This document shows, one piece after another, positions 33,596 to 43,360 of a stretch of DNA of 64,000 nucleotides. Below the pieces are notes generated by a model. That model did no database searches. It saw only the letters and a program-made list of their open reading frames with translations, and was not told the DNA's origin. The DNA is taken from the NCBI RefSeq assembly GCF_001662485.1, contig NZ_JMTM01000017.1, positions 1 to 64,000 on the forward strand, given 5' to 3'. The stretch's first letter is position 1. Each line of letters begins with the position of its first letter. Both the position numbers and the translations under genes were made by a program. The stretch is from Flavobacterium succinicans. Lineage in GTDB: Bacteria; Bacteroidota; Bacteroidia; Flavobacteriales; Flavobacteriaceae.

Positions 33596-35374
33596 ATGTC
33601 ATTACAACAGATTCTTACTCCATCTATTCATAAAGCCGTTCAAACCTTGTTTGATGTATCTCTTGATAAAATTGAATTTCAAGCGACTCGTAAAGAATTC
33701 GAAGGCGATATTACCTTAGTTATTTTTCCCTTATTGAAAGTAATCAAAAGCAATCCAGTAGAATTAGGAAACAAAATAGGAACGTATTTGGTAGAAAACG
33801 TAGCCGAAGTAGCTCGTTTTAACGTAGTATCTGGTTTTTTGAATATTGTCATTGCCGATGCCTATTATTTGAACTTTTTCAACGGAATCAAAGACGACAC
33901 CTGTTATGGTTTTGTAACGCCAAGTCCTGATGCCAAAGCAGTAATGGTAGAATATTCTTCTCCCAATACCAACAAACCTTTGCATTTAGGGCACGTTAGA
34001 AACAATCTTTTGGGGTATTCAGTGGCGGAAATTATCAAAGCTTCTGGGAAAAAAGTGTACAAAACACAAATTATCAACGATAGGGGAATTCATATTTGTA
34101 AGTCGATGTTGGCTTGGCAAAAATTTGGAAACGGAGCCACTCCAGAAAGCACAGGCTTGAAGGGAGATAAATTGGTGGGGAATTATTACGTAGCTTTTGA
34201 TAAGGCGTACAAAGAAGAAATCAACCAATTAATGGCTGAAGGTAAAACGGAAGAAGAAGCAAAAAAACAAGCACCTATTCTTTTGGAAGCCCAAGAAATG
34301 CTGTTGAAATGGGAATCGGGCGATAAAGAAGTAATTGCCCTTTGGAAGGTGATGAACCAATGGGTGTATAACGGTTTTGCAACTACCTACAAAAACATGG
34401 GCGTTGATTTTGATAGTTATTACTACGAAAGCAATACCTATTTGCTAGGAAAAGATGTCGTGCAAGTAGGATTAGATAAAGGTATTTTCGAAAGAGATCC
34501 TGATGGTTCCGTTTGGATTGACTTGACCGATGAAGGTTTGGACCGTAAGATTGTTTTGCGTTCAGACGGGACAGCGGTTTATATGACGCAAGACATAGGA
34601 ACAGCAATCCAGCGTGTAAAAGATATGCCTGATGTTGGTGGAATGGTGTACACAGTAGGAAATGAACAAGATTACCACTTCAAAGTATTGTTTTTGATAT
34701 TGAAAAAACTAGGTTTTGATTGGGCTTCTAGCTTGTATCACCTTTCGTACGGAATGGTAGATTTGCCTTCGGGAAAAATGAAAAGCCGTGAGGGAACTGT
34801 AGTAGATGCTGATGATTTGATGCACGAAATGGCAGCTACCGCTCAAAAAATCGCAGAAGATTTAGGGAAATTAGACGAATATTCAGCCGAAGAAAAGGCT
34901 GCTTTATATAGTACCATTGGATTAGGAGCTTTGAAATATTACATTCTAAAAGTCGATCCTAAAAAACGCATCTTGTTTAATCCTGAAGAATCGGTTGATT
35001 TTGCTGGAAATACAGGTCCGTTCATTCAATATACCTATGCCAGAATCCAGTCGATTATTCGTAAAGCGGCTTTTGATTTTTCTGCGCCAAGTGCTCTAAA
35101 CGAATTGAATGAAAAAGAAAAAGAACTCATCAAACAATTAGAATTGTTCCCAGAAGTGATTCAGAATGGAGCTCAATATCATAGCCCTGCTTTGATTGCC
35201 AATTATACGTATGAGTTGGTTAGAGAGTACAATTCGTTCTACCAAGCGGTTTCTATTTTAGGAGAAGAAGACCAACAAAAGAAAATTTTTAGAGTACAAT
35301 TGTCTAAAAAAGTAGCCGATACGATTGCGGCAGCTTTTAGTTTGTTGGGAATTAATGTTCCAGAACGCATGTAA
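33596..35374 (+). CDS. argS: Arginyl-tRNA synthetase
   Basis: A 592-aa class I synthetase. N-terminal Add-1 domain (1-90), HIGH-like signature 'HLGHVRNN' (about 127), KMSKS-like loop 'GKMKSREGTVVDADDL' (about 395), and a C-terminal helical anticodon-binding domain (about 460-592). It charges tRNA-Arg. The next gene starts 31 bases downstream on the same strand, so argS leads the transcript of the acylation genes. Confidence 0.97.
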   Translation: MSLQQILTPSIHKAVQTLFDVSLDKIEFQATRKEFEGDITLVIFPLLKVIKSNPVELGNKIGTYLVENVAEVARFNVVSGFLNIVIADAYYLNFFNGIKDDTCYGFVTPSPDAKAVMVEYSSPNTNKPLHLGHVRNNLLGYSVAEIIKASGKKVYKTQIINDRGIHICKSMLAWQKFGNGATPESTGLKGDKLVGNYYVAFDKAYKEEINQLMAEGKTEEEAKKQAPILLEAQEMLLKWESGDKEVIALWKVMNQWVYNGFATTYKNMGVDFDSYYYESNTYLLGKDVVQVGLDKGIFERDPDGSVWIDLTDEGLDRKIVLRSDGTAVYMTQDIGTAIQRVKDMPDVGGMVYTVGNEQDYHFKVLFLILKKLGFDWASSLYHLSYGMVDLPSGKMKSREGTVVDADDLMHEMAATAQKIAEDLGKLDEYSAEEKAALYSTIGLGALKYYILKVDPKKRILFNPEESVDFAGNTGPFIQYTYARIQSIIRKAAFDFSAPSALNELNEKEKELIKQLELFPEVIQNGAQYHSPALIANYTYELVREYNSFYQAVSILGEEDQQKKIFRVQLSKKVADTIAAAFSLLGINVPERM

Positions 35375-35405
35375 TTTTAAACGTTTAAAATCAAAAGACA
35401 TTCTT

Positions 35406-36884
35406 GTGAATACACCAAAATCGTATTTTTTTCGCTCTTTTCTGATTATTCTGATGGCAGCTTGCTTTTTCTTAGGATTAAAAGAAGTGTTGCCAAAAAA
35501 AATATTTGCAGCGGCTAAAGGTCCTTCTAAAAATGTATTGATTGACAGTATGTTGATTGATGCTTTTGAGTCGGAGCCTGATAGTGTCGCGATTACTCCC
35601 AATGATACAATGGCCGATCAAAAAATTGTTTTTGAGGAGTCCTTTGGGGTAACTTTTCCTGAAGAATCCATTGAAAATTTTAAAGGCTATCAGTATTTGA
35701 TTCCTTTTTATGAGCGATTGTACCAATTAGAAACCAATCAAAATGGTAAAGTTCGTATCGCTTATTTTGGTGATTCTATGACCGATGGCGATATGATTGT
35801 GCAAGATGTTCGTGCAGCATTTCAAAATAATTTTGGAGGAAAAGGCGTTGGTTTTGTTTCTATAACCTCAGAGTCTGCGGCTTCTAGAGGTTCTGTTTTG
35901 CATCAGTTTTCAGACAATTGGAAAATGCAATCGTATCTGAATGTCAAAAATCCAATTCGTCCTTTTGGAGTAAATGGTCATGTATTTTTTGCCAACGATT
36001 CTAATAAAGATATTTGGGTGAAATTTACCGCAGGACGTGCTAGAAATAACGCTATTCTTAATAATCCTACCTTGTTTTATGGAAGTTCAGACAATACATC
36101 TGGGCAAATAAGGTATCAATTAGATAAAGATACTATTTATAAAAATTTAACAGCGGATCATTTACTCAATACAATTGTGTTGAAAAATGGTGGACTTAAA
36201 ACGATCAAATTAAATTTCGATGGTGCACAATCGGTACCGGTATATGGTGTTAATTTTGATGACGGAAAAGGCGTTCACGTGGATAATTTTTCACAGCGAG
36301 GTAATTCTGGAATTCCAATTTCAAAGTTTGACCCCGCTTTGATGCAAGCTTTTCAAAAGAAATTAAACTATAACTTAATCGTTTTGCATTACGGTACGAA
36401 CGTGTTGAATTATGGTACAAAAGATTACAATTGGTACGCCAGAAGTATGACCAAAACCGTAAACCGTTTGAGAGAAGGTTTTCCAGGAGCTTCGATTTTG
36501 ATTGTTTCGACTGCTGATAAAGCTTCGAAATACAAAACCGAAATGAAGACCGATTCAGCGGTAGTACCTTTGACTCATGCTCAACGAAACTATGCGCTCA
36601 AAACCCAATCCGGATTTGTGAATTTGTACACGCTTATGGGTGGAGATGGCTCTATGGTAAAATGGGTGGAGCAAGAACCTGTAATGGCTAATAAGGATTA
36701 TACGCATTTCAATATACGAGGGTCTAAAAAAGTAGCTGGGATGATTTATGACCAAATTATGAATGGCTATCAGGAATACAAAAGATTGCGTAGCACTGTA
36801 AAAACTGCGAAATCATCAGCTCCAAAGGATAGTGCCATAGTTGAACCAATTGTTCCTAAAACAGAAGAAACAGATGAAGACTAA
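35406..36884 (+). CDS. SGNH/GDSL-type hydrolase, membrane-anchored
   Basis: A 492-aa protein (GTG start at 35406, chosen because the residues after it form an N-terminal membrane anchor 'SFLIILMAACFFLGL'). The SGNH fold shows the nucleophile block 'IAYFGDSMTDGD' (about 120), the GTN block 'LHYGTNV' (about 325) and the D/H block 'DYTHFNIRG' (about 430). Together with the next SGNH gene and an MBOAT, this is the layout of machines that acetylate exported glycans; the SGNH proteins would move acetyl groups to the polymer. Overlaps the next gene by 11 bases. Confidence 0.85.
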   Translation: MNTPKSYFFRSFLIILMAACFFLGLKEVLPKKIFAAAKGPSKNVLIDSMLIDAFESEPDSVAITPNDTMADQKIVFEESFGVTFPEESIENFKGYQYLIPFYERLYQLETNQNGKVRIAYFGDSMTDGDMIVQDVRAAFQNNFGGKGVGFVSITSESAASRGSVLHQFSDNWKMQSYLNVKNPIRPFGVNGHVFFANDSNKDIWVKFTAGRARNNAILNNPTLFYGSSDNTSGQIRYQLDKDTIYKNLTADHLLNTIVLKNGGLKTIKLNFDGAQSVPVYGVNFDDGKGVHVDNFSQRGNSGIPISKFDPALMQAFQKKLNYNLIVLHYGTNVLNYGTKDYNWYARSMTKTVNRLREGFPGASILIVSTADKASKYKTEMKTDSAVVPLTHAQRNYALKTQSGFVNLYTLMGGDGSMVKWVEQEPVMANKDYTHFNIRGSKKVAGMIYDQIMNGYQEYKRLRSTVKTAKSSAPKDSAIVEPIVPKTEETDED

Positions 36885-38280
36885 AATCACTTTTATCTTT
36901 TTGTTTGTATGCTTTAAAATGTTTTCTCAAAACACTTTTTTACCTGTGCTTATGTCAATATCATCTGTTAACGAAATGGTGGATCCTGAATTCTATCCAA
37001 GAGGAATTCAGAACACGGAGCGACTTACAACATTTTTTACCAAATTAAAAGTGTTGCAGAGTACCCAAAAAGGAAAATTGAATATAGTTCATATTGGAGA
37101 TTCTCATATTCAAGGAGACATAATGACAGCAGTTTGTAGAAACAAATTACAAAAGAATTTTGGGAATGCCGGGCGTGGTTTGGTATTTCCTTATACACTC
37201 GCACATACGAATGGCTCTCCTGATGTCCGTTTTTCATCAAATGTAAAATGGACGAATTACCGTAATATCTTGCCCTTGAACGGAAGTCCAGTAGGAATAA
37301 GTGGTATTTCGTTGACTAGTAAGTCAAAAAGTTTACGTCTTACGTTGCAAGTCAAAAACAAAGACTATTTTTTTAATACTTTAAAAATAATCACCCCAAA
37401 CAACGAATCGCTTTTTGAAAGAGCGGGAGAGGTAGAAAAAATGGTTACTATAAAAACTGTTCCAAAAAAGGTCGTTCATACCATTAAAAAAGGCGAAACG
37501 CTTTCGACCATTGCGGACCATTACAACGTAAGTACGGCGAAACTAAAAAAAGAAAACAAACTCACAAGTACTAAAATTACGGCGGGTAAGACATTAAAAA
37601 TTCCAACCAACCAAACCAGTGAGAAATCGGTAGTAAACACGAAATATCATTCTGAAACTTTTGAAGAAGATATGAATTACCATTTCTTTGAGTCCGAAAA
37701 GCCATTGGATCGTTTTGTTCTATTACCCAATAAGGAAGCTTCTTTGTATGCTTTGAATGGAGTGGTTTTAGAAAATAACAATCCAGGAATTATTTATCAC
37801 AATATTGGTGTAAATGGCGCTAAATATTCTGATTACAATAAATATCCTCTGTTTTTTGATCAGTTAAAAGCCCTCGAACCCGATTTGATTATTGTGTCTT
37901 TGGGAACCAATGAATCCTATGGGAAAATTGCACCATTGGATTATCTCCGACAAGTGCAGGAATTTTTATTGAAGGTGAGAACACAAAATCCAGAGGCTGA
38001 TGTTTTAATTATTACGCCACCGCCTTCGTTTTTGCCGCATCATCGCCTCAATACTTTTGTAGATGAGTATGCCAAAAGTTTGGTGAGTTATGCATCGTTA
38101 GGACATTATGCGGTATGGGATTTGTTTCAAACCTTAGGAGGAATGCATGGTGTTAGTAAAATTTATGGAAAAGGATTAATGAATCCAGACCGCGTGCACT
38201 ACACGACGAACGGGTATCAGCTACAAGGAAATATGCTGTCCAATGTATTGCTCAACGCTTTTAAAGAATTTAATAAATAA
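36874..38280 (+). CDS. SGNH/GDSL hydrolase with LysM domain
   Basis: A 468-aa secreted protein; signal peptide 'FIFLFVCFKMFSQ'. The start is the ATG at 36874, 11 bases inside the previous gene. SGNH blocks: 'IVHIGDSHIQGD' (about 72), a GTN block 'VSLGTNESYG' (about 345) and 'DRVHYTTNGYQ' (about 450). A LysM domain ('HTIKKGETLSTIADHYNV') sits inserted between them at about 195-240; it binds peptidoglycan or related sugars. Likely acetylates or deacetylates cell-wall or capsule sugars beside its MBOAT partner 8 bases downstream. Confidence 0.85.
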   Translation: MKTKITFIFLFVCFKMFSQNTFLPVLMSISSVNEMVDPEFYPRGIQNTERLTTFFTKLKVLQSTQKGKLNIVHIGDSHIQGDIMTAVCRNKLQKNFGNAGRGLVFPYTLAHTNGSPDVRFSSNVKWTNYRNILPLNGSPVGISGISLTSKSKSLRLTLQVKNKDYFFNTLKIITPNNESLFERAGEVEKMVTIKTVPKKVVHTIKKGETLSTIADHYNVSTAKLKKENKLTSTKITAGKTLKIPTNQTSEKSVVNTKYHSETFEEDMNYHFFESEKPLDRFVLLPNKEASLYALNGVVLENNNPGIIYHNIGVNGAKYSDYNKYPLFFDQLKALEPDLIIVSLGTNESYGKIAPLDYLRQVQEFLLKVRTQNPEADVLIITPPPSFLPHHRLNTFVDEYAKSLVSYASLGHYAVWDLFQTLGGMHGVSKIYGKGLMNPDRVHYTTNGYQLQGNMLSNVLLNAFKEFNK

Positions 38281-38288
38281 ACTAGATT

Positions 38289-39986
38289 GTGATTACTTTT
38301 ACAGATATAACAAATTGGTTACAAACCACTTTTGGCACTATTGATGCTGCGCAAGTGAATGAATGGCTTACCTTCAATCCAAAAGAACCAATTCTATTTA
38401 ATACCGCTTTTTTCTTAGGACTTTTTTTATTGTTCTATCCCATTTATATTCTTACGACCAAAGCCAAAACTAGGGTGTACCGACACATTTATGTTTTTGC
38501 TTTCTCGTTATTCTTTTATTATAAATCCAGCGGAATCTATTTTTGTCTCTTGTTGTTTTCTGGTTTGGTCGATTATACGTTGGCTAAATTTCTTTATGAA
38601 GAAACCAAAGAAGGCTATCGTAAATTCTTTTTGATTCTTAGTGTTATCTTCAATTTGTCTTTTTTAGGCTATTTCAAATATTCTAATTTCTTAATTGACA
38701 ATTACAATCAGTTATTCGAAGGTCAGATTCATTTTATCGATGTGATTTTGCCTGTAGGGATTTCGTTTTATACCTTTCAATCGATGAGTTATATCATCGA
38801 TATTTATAGACGAGAATTAGAGCCAACAAAGAACATGTTGGATTATATGTTTTTCGTGTCCTTCTTTCCACAGTTGGTGGCGGGACCTATTGTTCGTGCT
38901 TCGGAGTTTATTCCGCAAATTTATAGCAAAATAAAACTTTCGCGTGAAGATTTTGACTCAGCCGTATTTCTTATTATGGGCGGTTTAATCAAGAAAACCG
39001 TCATTTCTGACTATATCTCTTTGAACTTTGTGGACCGTGTATTCGATGCGCCCAAAAGTTATACCGCCTTCGAAAACCTTATGGCATCCTATGGCTACAC
39101 GATTCAGATTTATTGTGATTTTTCAGGCTATTCCGATATGGCTATAGGGATTGCTTTGTTGATGGGATTCAAATTGTCAGTCAATTTTAGGACTCCTTAT
39201 CAATCGGCTTCTATTACTGAGTTTTGGAGAAGATGGCACATTTCATTATCTACTTGGTTGCGTGATTATTTATACATTTCAGTAGGAGGAAACCGTCGTG
39301 GGAGTTTCGGAGGGTTTTTATTTCCTTCGTTGTTTTTTGCAGGATTAATTGCTTGGGCAAGTTGGTATTATCCAGTGAGTCCAATTCCGTTGATTATTGC
39401 AATTGCTTCGTTGGTAGTTTTCTGTTTGACTTTCTTATTAGCCAAAGACAAGAAAAGAACGATGTTTACCAATGTGAACTTAATGACTACAATGTTGCTA
39501 GGTGGATTTTGGCACGGCGCAAGTTTGAAATTTATTATTTGGGGTGCGTTACATGGAATTGCTTTGGCAGTTAATAAATTGTTTTCGGATTATTTTCCTT
39601 CTTCCAAAGACAAAAAAATAACGTTTTGGAAAGCCATCACTACAGTTTTTTCTGTGCTAGTTACGTTTCATTTTGTGGTTTTCTGTTGGATCTTTTTTAG
39701 AGCCAAAGATTTCTCAGTGGCCTTAGATATGATTACTTCGATAGGTGACCTACAATTCAATTGGGAACAATGGGCGATAGTCATTTCAGGCTATGAAAAC
39801 GTTTTTATAATGATTGCTATTGGGTACGCGCTGCACTTTGTCCCAGCCAAAATCACTCAAGGACTCAAATCCATTTTCGATAAGTTGCCTATGGTTTTCA
39901 AAGCCTTAATTCTTGCGCTTACCTTCTGGTTGGTTGCTGCGATGGCTTCAAGCGAATTGGTGCCTTTTATTTATTTCCAATTCTAG
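38289..39986 (+). CDS. MBOAT family O-acyltransferase (AlgI/DltB-like)
   Basis: A 565-aa polytopic inner-membrane protein (GTG start at 38289). It has about 12 helices and the MBOAT active-site histidine region 'GGFWHGASLKFIIWGALHG' (about 397-415), and 'FWRRWHISLSTWLRDYLYI' (about 313-331). In this family the protein passes an acetyl group from acetyl-CoA across the membrane for transfer onto a glycan. The two SGNH proteins just upstream are probable partners. The operon lacks other polysaccharide genes, so the target polymer is unknown. Confidence 0.93.
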   Translation: MITFTDITNWLQTTFGTIDAAQVNEWLTFNPKEPILFNTAFFLGLFLLFYPIYILTTKAKTRVYRHIYVFAFSLFFYYKSSGIYFCLLLFSGLVDYTLAKFLYEETKEGYRKFFLILSVIFNLSFLGYFKYSNFLIDNYNQLFEGQIHFIDVILPVGISFYTFQSMSYIIDIYRRELEPTKNMLDYMFFVSFFPQLVAGPIVRASEFIPQIYSKIKLSREDFDSAVFLIMGGLIKKTVISDYISLNFVDRVFDAPKSYTAFENLMASYGYTIQIYCDFSGYSDMAIGIALLMGFKLSVNFRTPYQSASITEFWRRWHISLSTWLRDYLYISVGGNRRGSFGGFLFPSLFFAGLIAWASWYYPVSPIPLIIAIASLVVFCLTFLLAKDKKRTMFTNVNLMTTMLLGGFWHGASLKFIIWGALHGIALAVNKLFSDYFPSSKDKKITFWKAITTVFSVLVTFHFVVFCWIFFRAKDFSVALDMITSIGDLQFNWEQWAIVISGYENVFIMIAIGYALHFVPAKITQGLKSIFDKLPMVFKALILALTFWLVAAMASSELVPFIYFQF

Positions 39987-40029
39987 GGTACCGTTGTTTT
40001 TTAGGAGCGAAGCAATTGGCCTTTTTATA

Positions 40030-40130
40030 GGCAAGTTTCCCGCTGTCCTTCCAATCTTTTTTTATAGCCAACTGGTTTCTTTAACCAGTTGGCTATAAAA
40101 AAAGGATTTTCCCTCCCATCGGGGCTATAG
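40030..40130 (-). ncRNA. Flavo-1-like structured RNA candidate, copy 2
   Basis: Read on the minus strand: TAGCCCCGAT (40127-40118), GGAGGGAAAATCC, a perfect 22-bp stem with a 5-base loop (40056-40077 with 40083-40104), then GGACAGCGGGA ending at 40038. It shares the conserved ends of the element at 27329-27412 but has a different, longer stem. This covarying stem supports RNA structure. It may also act as a strong terminator for the MBOAT operon. Confidence 0.6.
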
Positions 40131-40240
40131 AATGGACAATTTTGCATTTTTGGCGGCATTTTCAATACGAAAAGCACAGAAAATAATTCATTTTTTACCC
40201 TCCAAAAACACCTAAATTCCTAAAGTTTAAACTTCAAATC

Positions 40241-40271
40241 TTTGTGCCTCTAAACCTTTATAGTATATTTG
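40241..40271 (+). promoter_or_regulatory. ffh promoter
   Basis: -33 TTTG (40241-40244), 19-base spacer, -7 box TATATTTG (40264-40271), 22 bases before the ATG. One of the best consensus promoters in the window. Confidence 0.8.
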
Positions 40272-40293
40272 CATTTCAAAAAAATAGAAAATC

Positions 40294-41646
40294 ATGTTTG
40301 ATAATTTAAGCGATAAGTTAGATAAAGCGTTTCATATTTTAAAAGGACACGGAAAAATCACCGAAGTCAACGTAGCCGATACCTTAAAAGAAGTACGTCG
40401 TGCCCTATTGGATGCCGATGTTAACTTTAAGATTGCCAAAGATTTTACCGCCAAAGTAAAAGAAAAAGCCATCGGACAAGACGTGTTGACGACCTTGCAA
40501 CCAGGACAATTATTGGTAAAATTAGTCAAAGACGAATTAACTGAATTAATGGGTGGTGATGTAGCCGGCATTAATCTTTCAGGAAATCCATCCGTGATTT
40601 TAATGTCAGGTTTACAAGGCTCTGGTAAAACTACCTTTTCTGGAAAGTTAGCCAACTATCTTCAAACCAAAAAAAATAAAAAAGTCCTTTTAGTTGCTTG
40701 TGATATTTATCGTCCAGCAGCTATTCAGCAATTGTATGTAGTAGGAGATTCTATCGCCGTTGAGGTGTATTCTGAACCAGAAAATAAAAATCCTGTCGAA
40801 ATTGCTCAAAACGCAATCAAACATGCCAAAGCTAACGGATTCAATGTGGTCATCGTCGATACCGCAGGTCGTTTGGCTGTTGATGAAGAAATGATGAACG
40901 AAATCGAACGCGTTCACAAAGCCATTCAGCCACAAGAAACCTTGTTTGTAGTGGATTCGATGACAGGGCAAGATGCAGTAAATACAGCAAAAACTTTCAA
41001 CGACCGTCTAAACTTTGATGGGGTAATTTTGACCAAATTGGACGGTGATACTCGTGGTGGAGCAGCCTTGTCAATCAAAACGGTGGTGAACAAACCGATA
41101 AAGTTTGTGGGTACTGGCGAAAAGATGGAGGCGATTGATGTGTTCTACCCTGTTCGTATGGCCGAGCGTATCCTTGGAATGGGAGACGTAGTCTCTTTGG
41201 TAGAGCGTGCACAAGAGCAGTTCGACGAAGAGGAAGCTAGAAAATTACAAAAGAAAATTGCTAAGAACGAATTTGGTTTTGATGATTTCTTGACTCAAAT
41301 TCAACAAGTAAAGAAAATGGGTAACATGAAGGATTTGGTTGGAATGATACCAGGTGCTTCCAAAGCCATGAAAGATATCGAAATTGAAGACGATGCGTTC
41401 AAACATATTGAAGCGATCATTCACTCCATGACGCCCGGAGAAAGAAGCAAACCAGCACTAATCGACGCCAAACGTAAGATTAGAATCGCAAAAGGTTCTG
41501 GTACAAAAGTGGAGCAAGTCAATCAATTGATGAAACAATTCGACCAAATGAGTAAAATGATGAAAATGATGCAAGGCCCAGGCGGAAAGAATTTGATGAA
41601 AATGATGGGCGGCATGAAAGGAATGCCTGGAGGAATGCCAAGATAA
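40294..41646 (+). CDS. ffh: Signal recognition particle protein Ffh
   Basis: A 450-aa SRP54 homologue: N-terminal helical bundle (1-90), NG GTPase domain with G1 'GLQGSGKTTFS' (about 108), 'DTAGRL' (about 190) and 'TKLDGDTRGG' (about 248), and a methionine-rich M domain (about 330-450, ending MMKMMQGPGGKNLMKMMGG). It binds signal sequences on nascent chains together with 4.5S RNA and targets them to FtsY. Full length. Confidence 0.97.
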   Translation: MFDNLSDKLDKAFHILKGHGKITEVNVADTLKEVRRALLDADVNFKIAKDFTAKVKEKAIGQDVLTTLQPGQLLVKLVKDELTELMGGDVAGINLSGNPSVILMSGLQGSGKTTFSGKLANYLQTKKNKKVLLVACDIYRPAAIQQLYVVGDSIAVEVYSEPENKNPVEIAQNAIKHAKANGFNVVIVDTAGRLAVDEEMMNEIERVHKAIQPQETLFVVDSMTGQDAVNTAKTFNDRLNFDGVILTKLDGDTRGGAALSIKTVVNKPIKFVGTGEKMEAIDVFYPVRMAERILGMGDVVSLVERAQEQFDEEEARKLQKKIAKNEFGFDDFLTQIQQVKKMGNMKDLVGMIPGASKAMKDIEIEDDAFKHIEAIIHSMTPGERSKPALIDAKRKIRIAKGSGTKVEQVNQLMKQFDQMSKMMKMMQGPGGKNLMKMMGGMKGMPGGMPR

Positions 41647-41650
41647 AAAG

Positions 41651-41692
41651 CAAAGGTTTAAAAAATCAGTAAGATGAGTTTTTAAACCTTTG
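41651..41692 (+). terminator. Hairpin after ffh
   Basis: A 14-bp stem (41651-41664 with 41679-41692), 14-base loop. No T run follows directly, so termination is uncertain; it may attenuate read-through into folD. Confidence 0.5.
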
Positions 41693-41740
41693 TCATTTAC
41701 ATCAACCAAAACCAAACATAACTAAATTTAAATACACAAC

Positions 41741-42619
41741 ATGCAAGTATTAGACGGAAAAAAAACATCAGAGGATATCAAGAAAGAGATCGCCATTGAA
41801 GTGCAACAAATGAAAGAGAATGGGGAGAAAGTGCCTCATTTGGCTGCTGTAATTGTTGGAAATGACGGAGCGAGTTTAACCTATGTTGGGAGTAAAGTGC
41901 GTTCTTGTCAGCAAATTGGTTTCGATTCTACTTTGGTGAGTTTACCTGAAACCATTACCGAGGACGAATTGTTAGCCAAGATCAAGGAGTTAAACGAAGA
42001 TGATAACTTAGATGGTTTTATTGTTCAGTTACCGTTGCCTAAACATATCAATGAAGAAAAAATCCTATTAGCGATTGATCCCGACAAAGACGTAGATGGT
42101 TTTCACCCTACTAATTTCGGAAAAATGGCTCTAGATATGGATACTTTTATTCCAGCCACTCCTTTCGGAATCATGCAATTATTAAAACGTTATAATGTAG
42201 ATACTGTAGGCAAACATACTGTGGTTATTGGCAGAAGTCATATTGTGGGTCGACCAATGAGTATTTTGATGAGCCGTAAAGGAAATCCAGGTGATTCAAC
42301 GGTTACGTTAACCCATAGTAGAACCAAAAACATTGAAGAATTTACTAAGAATGCGGATATCATTATCACCGCTTTAGGAGTTCCTAATTATTTGAAGGCA
42401 GACATGGTAAAAGATGGAGTAGTAGTAATCGACGTGGGAATTACTCGTGTGGCTGATGCTGCACACCCAAAAGGCTATGTAATTACTGGTGATGTTGATT
42501 TTGATGGTGTAAGCAAAAAATCATCATTCATCACTCCAGTTCCGGGTGGTGTGGGACCAATGACCATTGCGATGCTGTTGCAGAATACATTATTAGCGAG
42601 AAAAATGAGATTGAAATAA
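41741..42619 (+). CDS. folD: Methylenetetrahydrofolate dehydrogenase/cyclohydrolase FolD
   Basis: A 292-aa bifunctional enzyme that interconverts 5,10-methylene-THF and 10-formyl-THF in the cytosol. The catalytic lysine lies in 'LTYVGSKVRSC' (about 46-56); 'DGFIVQLPLPKHI' and 'PCTPFG'-like 'PATPFGIMQLL' follow. The dinucleotide site is 'VVIGRSHIVGRPMS' (about 165). Close downstream of ffh, possibly partly co-transcribed. A good terminator follows. Confidence 0.96.
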   Translation: MQVLDGKKTSEDIKKEIAIEVQQMKENGEKVPHLAAVIVGNDGASLTYVGSKVRSCQQIGFDSTLVSLPETITEDELLAKIKELNEDDNLDGFIVQLPLPKHINEEKILLAIDPDKDVDGFHPTNFGKMALDMDTFIPATPFGIMQLLKRYNVDTVGKHTVVIGRSHIVGRPMSILMSRKGNPGDSTVTLTHSRTKNIEEFTKNADIIITALGVPNYLKADMVKDGVVVIDVGITRVADAAHPKGYVITGDVDFDGVSKKSSFITPVPGGVGPMTIAMLLQNTLLARKMRLK

Positions 42620-42641
42620 GATTTTTTAAAATTTATGGTTG

Positions 42642-42669
42642 GCCACTTTTTATTAAGTGGCTTTTTTTT
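42642..42669 (+). terminator. folD terminator
   Basis: Stem GCCACTT/AAGTGGC (42642-42648 with 42655-42661), 6-base loop, followed by eight T residues. Confidence 0.9.
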
Positions 42670-42711
42670 GGAATTAATTAAAATAAATGAGTAGTTTTTG
42701 AATTATTTTAA

Positions 42712-42736
42712 TAACTTTGTATTTCAAAGTACTTTT
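42712..42736 (+). promoter_or_regulatory. Promoter-operator of the membrane protein/wHTH unit
   Basis: -7 box TAACTTTG (42712-42719) is embedded in ACTTTG-N5-CAAAGT-ACTTTT (42714-42736), a dyad plus the perfect palindrome AAAGTACTTT. The same layout recurs at 43673-43695. Probable operator for the winged-helix protein encoded at 43361. Confidence 0.7.
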
Positions 42737-42739
42737 GTT

Positions 42740-43354
42740 ATGACTGAAAAGCATCAAGAAGATTTATTGCATATCCGTTCCATGATGGAGCGTTCTTCCC
42801 GTTTTATTTCTTTAAGCGGTTTGTCTGGCGTTTTTGCTGGGTTGTCTGCCTTAATAGGTGGTTTATATGTTTATCAATTGTTTAAAGCTAATGGAATCGA
42901 GTATTTTGAAGACAATCATCATTTGTATTCCACTAATTTAATCGCAGAATTAATTCTTACCGCTTTTGTTATTTTGTTCTTTGCCTTGGCTTTTGGTATT
43001 TTTTTCACGGTTAGAAAAAGTAAAAAATTAAAGTTGCCAATCTGGACATCAGCTACAAAAAATATGCTTTTTAATTTAGCAATTCCTTTATTTGTTGGAG
43101 CTGTATTTTGTTTTGCACTTGTTTATCATCAGATGTTTATTTTGGTAGCGCCTAGCACCTTGATTTTTTATGGCTTAGCATTGTTAAATGCAGAGAAATA
43201 CACTTACTCAGATATCAAATTCCTTGGATTTTCAGAGGTGATTTTAGGAAGTGTTGCTTTATTCTTTTTAGGATATGGTTTAGTATTTTGGATTCTCGGT
43301 TTCGGTATATTGCACATTTTCTATGGTTTATTATTATTTAAAAAATATAAATAA
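42740..43354 (+). CDS. Integral membrane protein cotranscribed with a winged-helix regulator
   Basis: A 204-aa protein starting at the ATG at 42740 (MTEKHQEDL); an upstream in-frame start lies before the promoter. It has a short acidic N-terminus and about five hydrophobic helices. No family named with confidence. The winged-helix gene lies 6 bases downstream in the same unit, so it may be a membrane sensor or partner of that regulator. Confidence 0.8.
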   Translation: MTEKHQEDLLHIRSMMERSSRFISLSGLSGVFAGLSALIGGLYVYQLFKANGIEYFEDNHHLYSTNLIAELILTAFVILFFALAFGIFFTVRKSKKLKLPIWTSATKNMLFNLAIPLFVGAVFCFALVYHQMFILVAPSTLIFYGLALLNAEKYTYSDIKFLGFSEVILGSVALFFLGYGLVFWILGFGILHIFYGLLLFKKYK

Positions 43355-43360
43355 CCATCG

